The notes beneath the pieces were generated by a model. That model was not told where the DNA came from. It did no database searches and saw nothing but the letters and a program-made list of their open reading frames with translations. From Tubulanus polymorphus (taxonomy: Eukaryota > Nemertea > Palaeonemertea > Tubulaniformes > Tubulanidae): a stretch of DNA of 64,000 bases. Location of the stretch: positions 1,116,001 through 1,180,000 of the forward strand of contig NC_134028.1 in assembly GCF_964204645.1 (NCBI RefSeq), written 5' to 3'. Shown in pieces: positions 1-11,500 of the stretch (positions are counted from its first letter, which is position 1; every line of letters begins with the position of its first letter). The position numbers were made by a program, and so were the translations under genes.

Positions 1-383
1 ATTGCAGTCTCTATGGCTATAAGGGCTTCAAAAATCATAATTATTGATGTAAACGTACATTATCTATCTTCCAGGCTTCAAATGAATTCCGTCGAACGCA
101 GAATTTACTAGAAATTTCTTTATTCTACGCGTCAAAATAGAAATTTTCTAGACGTTGACCACCATTTTGAATGTACTATGTACTGACACGAACATAACGA
201 AAATCAAAGTCATTGACTGGTTGCCGGTTGAATTCTGCGCCACCACCCAAACAGTCGCGGTCAGTGCCCACGGCTTGCATCTAGTCTAGGATGGCTCCTA
301 TCCCACCAAGGGTTCCTAGACGGCCATTCCGAGTGCTCGAACCACAGAATATAAAACGAAAACTCAATTTCCATTGGTCCCAG

Positions 384-389
384 TTTATT
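384..389 (-). terminator. candidate poly(A) signal of the SLC38A10-type gene
   Basis: The plus strand reads TTTATT, so the minus strand reads AATAAA. I found no other AATAAA between this site and the stop codon at 1384. It lies about 1 kb after the stop. Cleavage downstream of it is an inference. Confidence 0.4.
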
Positions 390-518
390 ATAAAACACTT
401 TGAAAACACTTACATATCATCACTAAACCAGAGTAATGAATAAAAATATATACTGAATATTTTACAAATACACAAGAGAGGAACATTTATATATTATTAT
501 GTCTGAAGCGGGTAAAGC

Positions 519-659
519 CACAGGGACTCGTATCAGAGTTGTAGGTAATGTAAAAACGATAATCTGTTAATCCAATGTATAGTATATATAAAATAACTAT
601 ATACTATACATTGGATTAACAGATTATCGTTTTTACATTACCTACAACGAGTCCCTGTG
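519..659. mobile_element. foldback MITE with 8-bp target-site duplication (hAT-like)
   Basis: This 141-bp element starts CACAGGGACTCG and ends CGAGTCCCTGTG. The two halves are almost perfect reverse complements of each other, except for an extra ATCAGAG block in the left arm. It is flanked by the direct repeat GGTAAAGC at 511-518 and 660-667. An 8-bp duplication and termini containing CAGGG are typical of hAT-superfamily non-autonomous elements; the superfamily assignment is an inference. It contains no ORF. Confidence 0.85.
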
Positions 660-1383
660 GGTAAAGCACAAAAATGCCTGAATTCTAAGAGATTTCAAAG
701 TCTGGGCACGAAATCTTATTTAACAGAGGTTTAGCCTAGCTGGTGCCAGAAAACACTGGGAGGAATGAACGCTTTTTGCTGCTTCAACTTATGAATTACC
801 ATCAAATGTATGAAACAAATGGATTGACATAGAACAACAGTTCCTATTTACATACATTGAATAATCAGCAGTTTTGTAATGCAAAGTTATACATATAGAA
901 AAAAACTACGTTTATCACAGAGCATCACAATATTCATTACATCAGGGATCCATTCACAACGTACAAAGATTCACCACTTTCCCTATATACACCTTGTTAA
1001 ATTTCGCTTACATAATTCATTAATGGCCTCTGATCAATATTCTTAGCACAGCGTGAAAAATCTGCTGGATTGTCACCAGCAGAAAGAGATAAGTCACTAT
1101 TTCACATGTATTTCTTGAGGAATCTTCTTTTTTAAAATCCAAAATTATGAAATTAAAATTTAGGCAGGTCTCAATTGAATATATTCCAGTTGATCAAGTA
1201 CGGATTACAAACTCTCTATCGGCTGCTACTATCAGGTTTACAGATTACTCTATTCTGGAATAGATAGAGCGTATTCTAGTCAAAACAAGTACACCATCAG
1301 GAGAATTGCGAAACCCGGTAGAGACCAACCTGAACATCATCAGGAACAGTAAACAATGGATGGATGAAGATGAGATAAAACTA

Positions 1384-4300
1384 TCAATGTTGAATCGGTT
1401 CATGTTTTGCAGCGTCACCTACGTTATTATTATTAATGTCTTTATTCGATAAATCGACAGGTTTTAAACCGTGTATTTTACCCGCACCATCCTCCGCAGC
1501 TGCACCTGCTATATTCGGTGCAGCGATATTGTTTTTATTCGTATCACCAATTTTGTTGATGTCGTTATTTAAGATTTTCTGAGCTTCGTTGATGATTTTT
1601 TCTTGCGCTTGCATTTTCTCAACGAGTTTCTGATTTTCTTGTATATTTTTCTGAATAGCGACTTTCGTAACTTGTTGCTGTTTGTCGCCGTGGGCTGCGA
1701 CGTCCTGTTTGATGACTTCCTCTGCAATATTCTTCTTAACGGGGTTCTCAACAACCTGCTGAACTACTGGGTTAGCCGGTTTGACCACTCCTCCAAGATT
1801 GACCCCTCCTGCCTGATTGACCGCTGCTGCAGGATTGACCGCTCCTGCTGGATTGACCACTGCTTCCTCGTTGACCGCTCCTGCCTGATTGACCACTCCT
1901 GCAGGATTGACCGCTGCTGCAGGATTGACTGCTCCAGCAGGATTGACCACTCCTCTAGGATTGACTGCTCCAGCAGGATTGACCCCTCCTGCAGGGTTGA
2001 CCACTCCAGCCGGATTGACCCCTCCTGCCTGGTTGACCACTCCAGCAGGATTGACCCCTCCCACTGGATTGACTGCTGCTGCTGCTTGGTTCCCAGCAGC
2101 AGGATCAATCTAAAAGGAAAATGTTTTTGTTCAAATCAAAAGCTGATGAGACGAGTAATAAATACCATCACACTATATATAAATAGTTATTATTCATACT
2201 GTGATCATTAGCATTATTAATATATTGAAATCTGCGGCAGTTTGTGTAGTATAGATTATACTTGGGCAGTTCATTAGTCTCAAACCTCCACAGGGTCTAG
2301 TATTCAATCTAGTAAACAGTCCCGGGCGGGGTTCACACCTCCACAGGGTCTAGTATTCAATCTAGTAAACAGTCCCGGGGTTCACACCTCCACAGGGTCT
2401 AGTATTCAATCTAGTAAACAGTCCCGGGGTTCACACCTCCACAGGGTCTAGTATTCAATCTAGTAAACAGTCCCGGGCTGGGTTCACACCTCCACAGGGT
2501 CTAGTATTCAATCTAGTATACAGTCCCGGGCTGGGTTCACACCTCCACAGGGTCTAGTATTCAATCTAGTAAACAGTCCCGGGGTTCACACCTCCACAGG
2601 GTCTAGTATTCAATCTAGTATACAGTCCCGGGCTGGGTTCACACCTCCACAGGGTCTAGTATTCAATCTAGTAAACAGTCCCGGGGTTCACACCTCCACA
2701 GGGTCTAGTATTCAATCTAGTATACAGTCCCGGGGTTCACACCTCCACAGGGTCTAGTATTCAATCTAGTATACAGTCCCGGAGTTATTGAGTTTAACAA
2801 ACCTTTTCATTTTCTTTATGGTCCTCTTTATGTTGTTTTAATTCCTTCAATATCTGTTTCTGTTCGACCAATAGTTGTTTTTGTTCTTCTTGTTGTTTTT
2901 CTAACTTTTTAATCAGTTCGTGTTGTTGCTCTTCTAGAGGCTGAACGATCAAAATACAATAACAATCAGTAAACACTAACGAGCCGATCGTAAACAGCTT
3001 TATTCTTGAGGCTTACCTTTTTCTCTTCCTCATTTTTCTTCGCCTCTGGTGGCGCCTTAAGTCCGAGTTTAGCTTCCGTAACTGGCTCCTGTTTATCTAT
3101 AACAACATCCTTCTAAAAATAAACAATGACAACGAATGCCTTAAAAACTGATTTCAAATTTCAGACTTGAACAGAGTACCGGTATATATAGCCTATTGTA
3201 GAATTTTGAGGTTGTAAGTTTTACCAAATAGTGACCATCCGTTTTCAGAGTTAAGCAGGGTCCACAGTGACCACTAACTGAACTCTAACAACGGTATGAT
3301 CAGTTTATACGACCGATGTATGATCAGGGATTGTAAAACTTACAAGTTTTTCATTTGGTTTCTGATCTTTTTCTGACTCATCTGGCGGGTGCGGTATCAC
3401 TGGTTCCAGGCGTTTTTCGTTTCCTGCATCCACTGCAACTAAAAATCAAATCAAAGGTCAGTTTCTAAATTTCAAATTTCATCAAGAGATCCGTACAGAT
3501 GATATATACCTGGTTTTTCTTCAGGTTTTGCTATTTTCTCGACTTCATTCTTTAGTTGTAGGTCATTCTGCTGTTTTAAGTCTATATGAAATTCAATATA
3601 GTTATATTAGACTGATAATGAGTGAAAGGTTACACGTAGAATACAGAAGTCTATTTTCTATAACTCTTAATGTAAACTTCCCTATCACTTCTTGAACTAT
3701 CTCATAGTTGCCAAAGAGCTATTACAAAATCAGCCATTGTTCAAAACTGACCAAAGAGTATTGAGAATGAAGTTGTTCGCATTTCCAGCCGATCACGAAC
3801 CGTGTCATCACGTACTGTGTGTCACAGTGCAATAAGAAGGATAATCTATGAGATAACTCGTAGGGGCAATGATGGAGGAACTGGAATAATGAGATATCGC
3901 CCAGCCAGCAGCAAACATGTCATTCATGTTACCTGGTTTATTTCTGACTATATCAGCAGGATTGGTAATCGGTGGTTGTTGAATTGGAATGTTGTCTGGT
4001 TTGTTGTTATTAGGTTGTACGGGGTCTTGCTGTGATTTATCATGCGACATCAATGTAGTATATGTACTAGCTAACAGTAACGTTACTCCCAGAAACAAAA
4101 CAAACTGAAACAACAAGAGTTTTTAATTTACTGAGCCATTGAGATTTTACTCAATGTAGCCATTCAGTACAGTTCACTCCTTCCTCTTAACACGAATGCA
4201 TCTGGTTGCAAAGAACTTTTTGAGTCTAATGTGAAGCGAAATTATTATTTACATCATAATTTAGTTTCCATTTACCTGTGCTGAAGATTTACTGATTTTA

Positions 4301-6807
4301 CTGTTTGACATGACACTGATGAACATAATAGCGGGAAATATAAAACAGATCAGTGAACCCATCGTTGAACCGGTTAAACCAAGTATAAACTCAACTGCAA
4401 TTACAAAACAGTCATCAGTTACAGAATGAGTGTCACTAACATTCATATAGTTGGATCGTTTTATAAATTCTAAACGTCTTTTTTCCCAAAAACTTACCCT
4501 TAGGCACCATTATACCAATAATGAGCGTAAGACCTATGATAGCGAGCGTAATAATTCTAAACTTTCCCTCAGGAATACGAACAACTCCACCGATATTTTC
4601 ATGATGGTGAGCTGGTTGCTGAAACGAGACGAAACCAAAATCAATCGAGATATCGAATTACTGCTATTGTACTTTTCGCATTATTGCATCCCTCGTTTGA
4701 CAAAATGTATCAGAGTTTATCGGAGCACTTACCTCAGCAAATAGTAATGTATATATACTAGCCCTGCACGGGAAAATGCATAACGGGAAACTGACAGCAA
4801 CCGACAAAACGAAACCAAACTTTATTGCTTCAGAAATTATAGTCGGTTTAAAATGCATGAGAATATCTCCTAATATCACCTGAGCGTCACAGTACGCGAT
4901 ATAACCAAAAAATCCAACCTATAAATAGATAACCGGTTATCAGAAATGAATATTTCTACCAATACTGATTGGTACAGGGTCCCTACAGATCGGTCATTCC
5001 TGGATATAAGGAGTTTTCAAGGAGAAAACTTCAAGGAAGTGTCTGCATCACTTTCATATCCCAATTACTGTAGATTCCGCCAAAATCACAACTAGGCCTA
5101 TTCATCTCAGTAAACCATCAATTTGGTGGTTTTGTAAGCACAATTTTATCCTTACATTAACTAAACTTAGTTTCTAATTTGGTAACCACCTAATTGGGTG
5201 AAGGAAAACTCCTGGTCCCAAGTGGACCGAATACGGCGTACTAGGTCAGCTACTATACCACTACAAACATTTCTAGTTGCTTATTTCTCAACGTTGAAGG
5301 AGTTTTGGGCACTTTTAAAAGCATTTTCTGTTAAGGAGGAGTTTTAAGGAATCGAGGAGTCGTAGGAACTCTGTAATGTGAATTGATACTTACAGCGAGA
5401 TACACAGAAGTACACATGCCGACCGCACTGCGTATTATACTGTTCATCTGTTTTAAAGATGGATCTGGCAGTGCATCGTACATTACAAATAACTGACTAC
5501 AAAACCAATAGTTTAAACGCAAATATTACATTTAAATTCAATGAAAATCAATGAGGAATAAATGAATTAATGATCAATACTTACGTCTGGCATCCGAACG
5601 CCAGAGCAAATATCGGGACACAACGAAAGACTCCCTCCGGTCTCCAGAAATTCACTTTATTTATCCACGCTCCCGACCAGATCTGAGGGAACGCGCTGCC
5701 AAATATCTACAGATAATTACAACAATTAGAAACTATTCACTTAATAACTTAAAGGAATAACTTATAACTTAATTTTATGAAGTCAACCAAAATTCTCTTT
5801 TTCTTACCTGCGCGACAAAAACGGAATAAAATCCGATAGAAAGCGCGCTAACGTTGTTCAAACTTTCGATGTTTCGCAATAGACCCAACGGTGCAACGAC
5901 GCAACACGCTAACACTAAAAGCAGGAATGCACGAAGGGTCTGCGTATTCTAGAATATAGAAAACGATCATTGATAAAAGAATTCGATGACATGAAATCTT
6001 TAAGATTTGAGATTTATTTTACTTACTGGAACACTAAAAGCTTTACTGATGATATTCGGCCCCAAATCACCAATAATAACATGGAATGCTATCATCGAAC
6101 CAATCAGCATACCAATAGTACTAAAATCATTAACAACAACACCATTCGAATTAAACTTAGGAAATATTTGAAAACTTGTCAATTTCCAATTATTCTTTCT
6201 CTTACCAAACTTCCACAGCAAGTTTTCCGGCAGCACCAAATGTATGCTGAGCTACAAGGCAAAAATCAAAACTAATGCGATGTTTTCAAAGGGTCGGTAT
6301 ATTAGATGTTTTTTTACCGTAACTCACCTAAAAATTCGTATGATCGTCTTTTCGAAGCGAATGCGGCACGCATGAGTAGAGTGCAGGAGATTTCAGTGAT
6401 TGTCGCGCTTCCTAATAGTAATATCGTGCCCAGTATAATACCAACCTACAATTCATTTAAAACACAATCCACAAGTGTAAGTTAAACTTAAATCTAAATG
6501 GACTTATTTTGACTGAGGTTTCATGAACTCAAAAGCATATTTGAGGAGTAGGACCAGTTGCTGGAAACTTGGTGAAAGTTAAGCGATGTATTGCCATGAT
6601 GACAATTGAAATAGCATTCCTCCACGGCAGCTATCTCTAAACCACTAACCACCAACTGATTAATGAGCAACTAGATAATGATGCTAGGGGAATGTTTGAA
6701 TGTATTACCTGATGAAAACAGAATGGCATTGCCAGCACACTGACTCCTATAATGCTGTTCCCTAAATTGATAATATACGGCAATGACCCAGCCATTCTTA
6801 ATCTCAT
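1384..6807 (-). CDS. SLC38A10: SLC38A10-like sodium-coupled neutral amino-acid transporter, 16 exons, about 815 aa
   Basis: Exons in transcript order: 6709-6807, 6328-6445, 6206-6251, 6027-6120, 5808-5948, 5585-5706, 5394-5496, 4733-4918, 4498-4618, 4276-4394, 3933-4104, 3510-3581, 3344-3438, 3017-3112, 2803-2940, 1384-2109. All junctions are GT-AG and phases agree. Residues 1-401 form the AAAP-family membrane core. Hallmarks are SIIGVSVLAMPFCF, SMIAFHVIIGDLG, GVFRCVPIFALAF, DPSLKQMNSI and GLTGSTMGSLICF, each lining up with vertebrate SLC38A10. Residues 402-528 are a polar tail, 529-574 a Gln/Glu/Lys-rich coiled coil like that of vertebrate SLC38A10, and 587-688 a VNPAG repeat. The first ATG is at 6807; a second in-frame ATG at 6795 (MAGSLPYIIN) matches the usual family start better. 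An acceptor at 6834 implies an upstream non-coding exon. Transport substrate is known only from the family. Confidence 0.92.
1768..2073 (-). repeat. coding 18-bp minisatellite (XVNPAG hexapeptide array)
   Basis: In the last exon of the SLC38A10-type gene, 17 consecutive six-residue units read mostly (G/V/A)VNPAG, with variants NQAG, NPRG, NEEA and NLGG. Because the period is divisible by three, the array is also open in several other frames on both strands; those readings are shadows. The unit is rich in Val, Asn, Pro and Ala, suggesting a flexible, disordered stretch of the cytosolic tail. Confidence 0.9.
2283..2782. repeat. intronic minisatellite, about 49/54-bp period, about 10 copies
   Basis: Units read CACCTCCACAGGGTCTAG then TATTCAATCTAGTA and CAGTCCCGGG, followed by a short variable joint (GGTT, CTGGGTT or CGGGGTT). 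Copies are nearly identical and alternate AACAG with TACAG. The array fills most of the intron between exons 15 and 16 of the SLC38A10-type gene and stops about 20 bp before the end of exon 15. Near-identity of copies suggests recent expansion or homogenisation. Confidence 0.95.
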
Positions 6808-8322
6808 CTCTTCTTCTTTATAGTCTCAATTAACTGTAAAATACAAAATACATTTTCAATCATCGCCAGTGGAAGGAATTAGGGGGAAGGGAACTCCAGA
6901 GAGGTCGGTCTTTATTCAAAATCAACTGAACAGTTAGACTGATTCCCGCGCGCACAGGCCCAGCAAACAACAGTTTTAAATGAATGAATAGAACAAACTA
7001 GATTTGCGTCAAGGGTTCTTAAACATCTACCTAAATGATGCGGAACAGATGAAATAGTGACAAGAGCAGAACCACCAAGAGGCAAGACACCAAAATTCTT
7101 CTTCGACTTCGTCGTCGTCGTTCGGTGAATTTTGTTTTGCTACTCCTCCTCCTAGCTTTTCTTATCACTGTTGCTGCTCACCTCAATAATGTGAAAACAT
7201 CCCTCACAGCATAAATCATCAGTTTCCAGTGATTATCAGATACTACGTCATGTTTGAAATATATCTGTCACAACATATGAACTTCGCAATCCAAATAGCA
7301 GTGACACGAAGTAAACACCGTACGGTGGCGCCATCACAGTTATTTTGCCGGACACCGACACGGACATTTTAAAGCAGAATGATTGTGCCTCGGCCCGACT
7401 AACCGGACTCTCTGCGGTCGTGTTGACTCCTCCATTCATTATTCAAGTACGCTCAAGTATGACTGACATGCACAAAATAAATACGAGTGAATTTTTTTCA
7501 AGACCGGTTTTTTCTGAGAAGGTTAACAAGTTTTGGCCCACCCACTGATTCCAGGGAAAATTAGTGTGCCCTAGGCGCAAAAAGCCGGCCCGATCGCTTT
7601 GTAGCGGGGGCCGGCGCTGTGGGACGGAACAACCAGTTCATAAGACTCAAATACGAATAAGTATCAAACAAACAGGTGCCAAAGTAAATAGCTATGTGAA
7701 TTTTACCTTATTTGGTAATGTTCTGATTTTTATTTGCTCGTGGTCACAATCACTCGAACTCAATCGGACTTTCCGTGATAAGATTACGGCGCGGCGGGGT
7801 CTTACTCCAGTTGTTGAGTGCCTGGAAATCAGAGATAGAGTCGTCGAAATGATTGAGATGTTTCACCGTGGACAACTAACTTGAATGTTATTGCTGATTG
7901 AACAAGCCCTTATCTCAAAGCCCAGAAAGAAAATTTAACCCAAATTCAATTTTACTGCGGTGGTCGACTGAGACCGAAATTGTCTTAATAAGAAAATTAA
8001 TTTAAGCATCCAAATAATTTCAGCTTCAACTGCGGCATCTAAAGCCAAAGGAGACGTTAAAATGTCGCGTGAACATATTTCACGATTTAAACATTAAACA
8101 TAATTCGCATTGAACTACAACTAGACTTCTAAAGAGCTGAACTATTGCATACGACTTAGTTCGACGAAGCTCGCGGTTCATGAGTCTGACTTCACAATGA
8201 GCGGGTTCGTGTTTAGCCATGAGTGAATACGTAATTGTACTGCTTAATTCCTTAATTGAACTGGCGTGATTTTCCAATACTAATAATAATCGATGCCTAG
8301 CATTGGTGATTCATCGAGATGT
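6808..8322. other. divergent intergenic region between SLC38A10-type gene and actin
   Basis: This should carry the promoter and first non-coding exon of the minus-strand transporter gene and the distal promoter of actin. Short open frames are present but show no recognisable protein, splice sites or codon bias. A GC-rich hairpin lies at 7584-7615. I could not place a transcription start for the transporter. Confidence 0.5.
7584..7615. repeat. short GC-rich inverted repeat
   Basis: GCCGGCCC at 7584-7591 pairs perfectly with GGGCCGGC at 7608-7615. The inner bases GCT and AGC can extend the stem. It is an isolated GC-rich patch in AT-rich surroundings. Function is unknown and there is no target duplication. 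Confidence 0.5.
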
Positions 8323-8332
8323 CCATATAAGG
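8323..8332 (+). promoter_or_regulatory. CArG box 1 of the actin promoter
   Basis: CCATATAAGG is a perfect CC(A/T)6GG serum-response-factor site, about 100 bp upstream of the TATA box. Paired CArG boxes are a hallmark of animal actin promoters; SRF binding here is inferred. Confidence 0.8.
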
Positions 8333-8374
8333 AGATCGTTCCTGGAATCAGACGCCTTGGATTAATACCGGTTC

Positions 8375-8384
8375 CCTTATATGG
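8375..8384 (+). promoter_or_regulatory. CArG box 2 of the actin promoter
   Basis: CCTTATATGG is a second perfect CC(A/T)6GG element, 52 bp downstream of the first (start to start) and about 43 bp before the TATA box. Confidence 0.8.
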
Positions 8385-8426
8385 AGCGATCCTCGGTTAC
8401 TCACGTGCCGGAGACGTAGCGCGTAC

Positions 8427-8434
8427 TATATAAA
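8427..8434 (+). promoter_or_regulatory. TATA box of the actin gene
   Basis: TATATAAA lies 97 bp before the start codon at 8524, placing transcription start near 8455-8465 and giving a 5' UTR of about 60-70 nt. I see no convincing 3' splice acceptor between here and the ATG, so a 5' UTR intron is not needed. Confidence 0.75.
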
Positions 8435-8514
8435 GCACAATACAATCGTAGAGGCGTTGCCAGACACGAGCTCGACAGTGTGCAGTTATTATCCGTGGAC
8501 ATCCCGTTTGTTAA

Positions 8515-10224
<1,710 letters not shown>

Positions 10225-10656
10225 ACATGATCTCATGAGTTCCGACGCGGCTCTGAACTCAGCGCATTTCATGACACGCGATCGAGGAGATTGTAGTAAT
10301 TCTGTGATGATAGAAAAAACAGAACAGCGAATTCAAACAATCAGTTATAAATCTCTCTCAAACTCAACTCTGATTATCTCCGTGTGAAGAACATCAATTT
10401 TATACGAACTTGATTTTTATATAGAAACCGAATGACTTGAAACTAATGTGATTCCTGACTAAGCTACTTAAACATGTCTCAAAACCCGGCGAGTGATTTA
10501 CAATTAACTCTCTTTAAATACAATGATAACTTGTAGGAATTTGAATCGATTCATTGTTGTTTCATTTTGTCGAGCATTTTGTTGTATTTTTTAAATGATG
10601 ATGCATTTAGATTAAAATGCCTGCTGTAATTCTTGCTAAACAATTTTGTATTCTTC

Positions 10657-10662
10657 AATAAA
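10657..10662 (+). terminator. poly(A) signal of the actin gene
   Basis: AATAAA lies 433 nt after the actin stop codon and is followed by a T-rich tract, as expected for a 3' end. The intervening sequence is the 3' UTR. Confidence 0.75.
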
Positions 10663-11500
10663 TTTGTTTTATTAATTTTATTTCGAGTTCATTCCGTTTT
10701 CGAGTTTAATCAGGACTATGGGGATTGATGATTTTGTGTATACAGTCGACACTAATGAGATTCAAGGAACCACAAGATTTTGCCTTCTATATCTTATATT
10801 TGTTAAGGCTTAGATGTTCAAACAATTATCCATCACGTTTCAACCCCTTCACTTCAGACCTTGACAATTGGAGAAATGTAATTATCAGAAATCTGGCATT
10901 TGTAGGAAATTTAGGAGAATTCGTAGAATGTTTCAGAGTGAGGGGGTGGCAAGGTACCACCTATCCTATTGCTGCAACCTAACATCAGATCGAAGGTTCA
11001 TTCATGATCAGACCGAGAACCAAACCACCAGTAGTATATCAGAAATCCAGTAGATGGCGAATGCAGCTGCATCATCACCTCAGAATAAGTCTAACCATGG
11101 ACGTATAAACTAGATTTCTAGTTCATACGTCCATGGTCTAACACCGACCTCTAAAGTCTATTAAACCAAACCTGATGAATTTTACAAATATTTCATAGAA
11201 CAAACAAGTAATTATGATCAGATATACAAGTTGCATTATCATAAATAAATAATAATATAAAATCTACACAAATGACAATCACTTACATCTCTCTTCATTC
11301 AGTATTATCAGCAGACGTGGGGTAATTAAATCAAGGAGCAAAGATCGAACGAATTACCTTATCAAATGTAGATAGATATGAATTGTTTTGGCAGGTGATC
11401 CCAAATCGATGCCCTCCTGTAGTTAGGTCTGGGAGACGGCCTCCCTGAGTTAAGAGTAGATATTACAATCAGTTTAACCAATAAAGGTTCGCTAACATTT
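10663..11500. other. intergenic region between actin and the DECR2-like gene
   Basis: The two genes converge here. I see no coding sequence with support. The region holds the 40-bp palindromic element at 11096-11135 and the 3' UTR of the minus-strand reductase. The minus-strand motif AATAAA (TTTATT on plus) is not clearly placed just after the stop codon. Confidence 0.5.
11096..11135. mobile_element. 40-bp palindromic micro-element, copy 1, with 7-bp direct repeat
   Basis: The element starts CATGGACGTATAAACTAG and ends with its reverse complement around a 5-nt loop; the arms differ at one position. It is flanked by GTCTAAC at 11089-11095 and 11136-11142, a 7-bp duplication. A related copy sits at 49758-49789 with a different 7-bp duplication. 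It cannot encode anything and would have to be moved in trans. Confidence 0.75.

Larger units (their letters stand above)
1..1383 (-). other. 3' flank and probable 3' UTR of the SLC38A10-type gene
   Basis: No coding sequence is recognisable here. Downstream of the stop codon of the minus-strand transporter gene, the first AATAAA on the minus strand that I can find by reading lies at 384-389. The stretch from 390 to 1383 is therefore probably an approximately 1 kb 3' untranslated region, and it contains the foldback element at 519-659. I see nothing else in 1-383. Confidence 0.45.

Noticed and set aside
1603-2211. Long plus-strand and minus-strand frames overlapping the last SLC38A10 exon
   Set aside because: They are stop-free only because the 18-bp repeat is divisible by three; the spliced frame with the VNPAG repeat is the one joined to the transporter.
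2283-2782. CRISPR-like array of repeats and short variable joints
   Set aside because: The genome is eukaryotic, the joints are not unique spacers, and the repeat is a simple intronic minisatellite.
7564-7884. 106-aa plus-strand open frame upstream of actin
   Set aside because: Mixed composition without domain features, and it starts in a GC-rich hairpin; likely chance.
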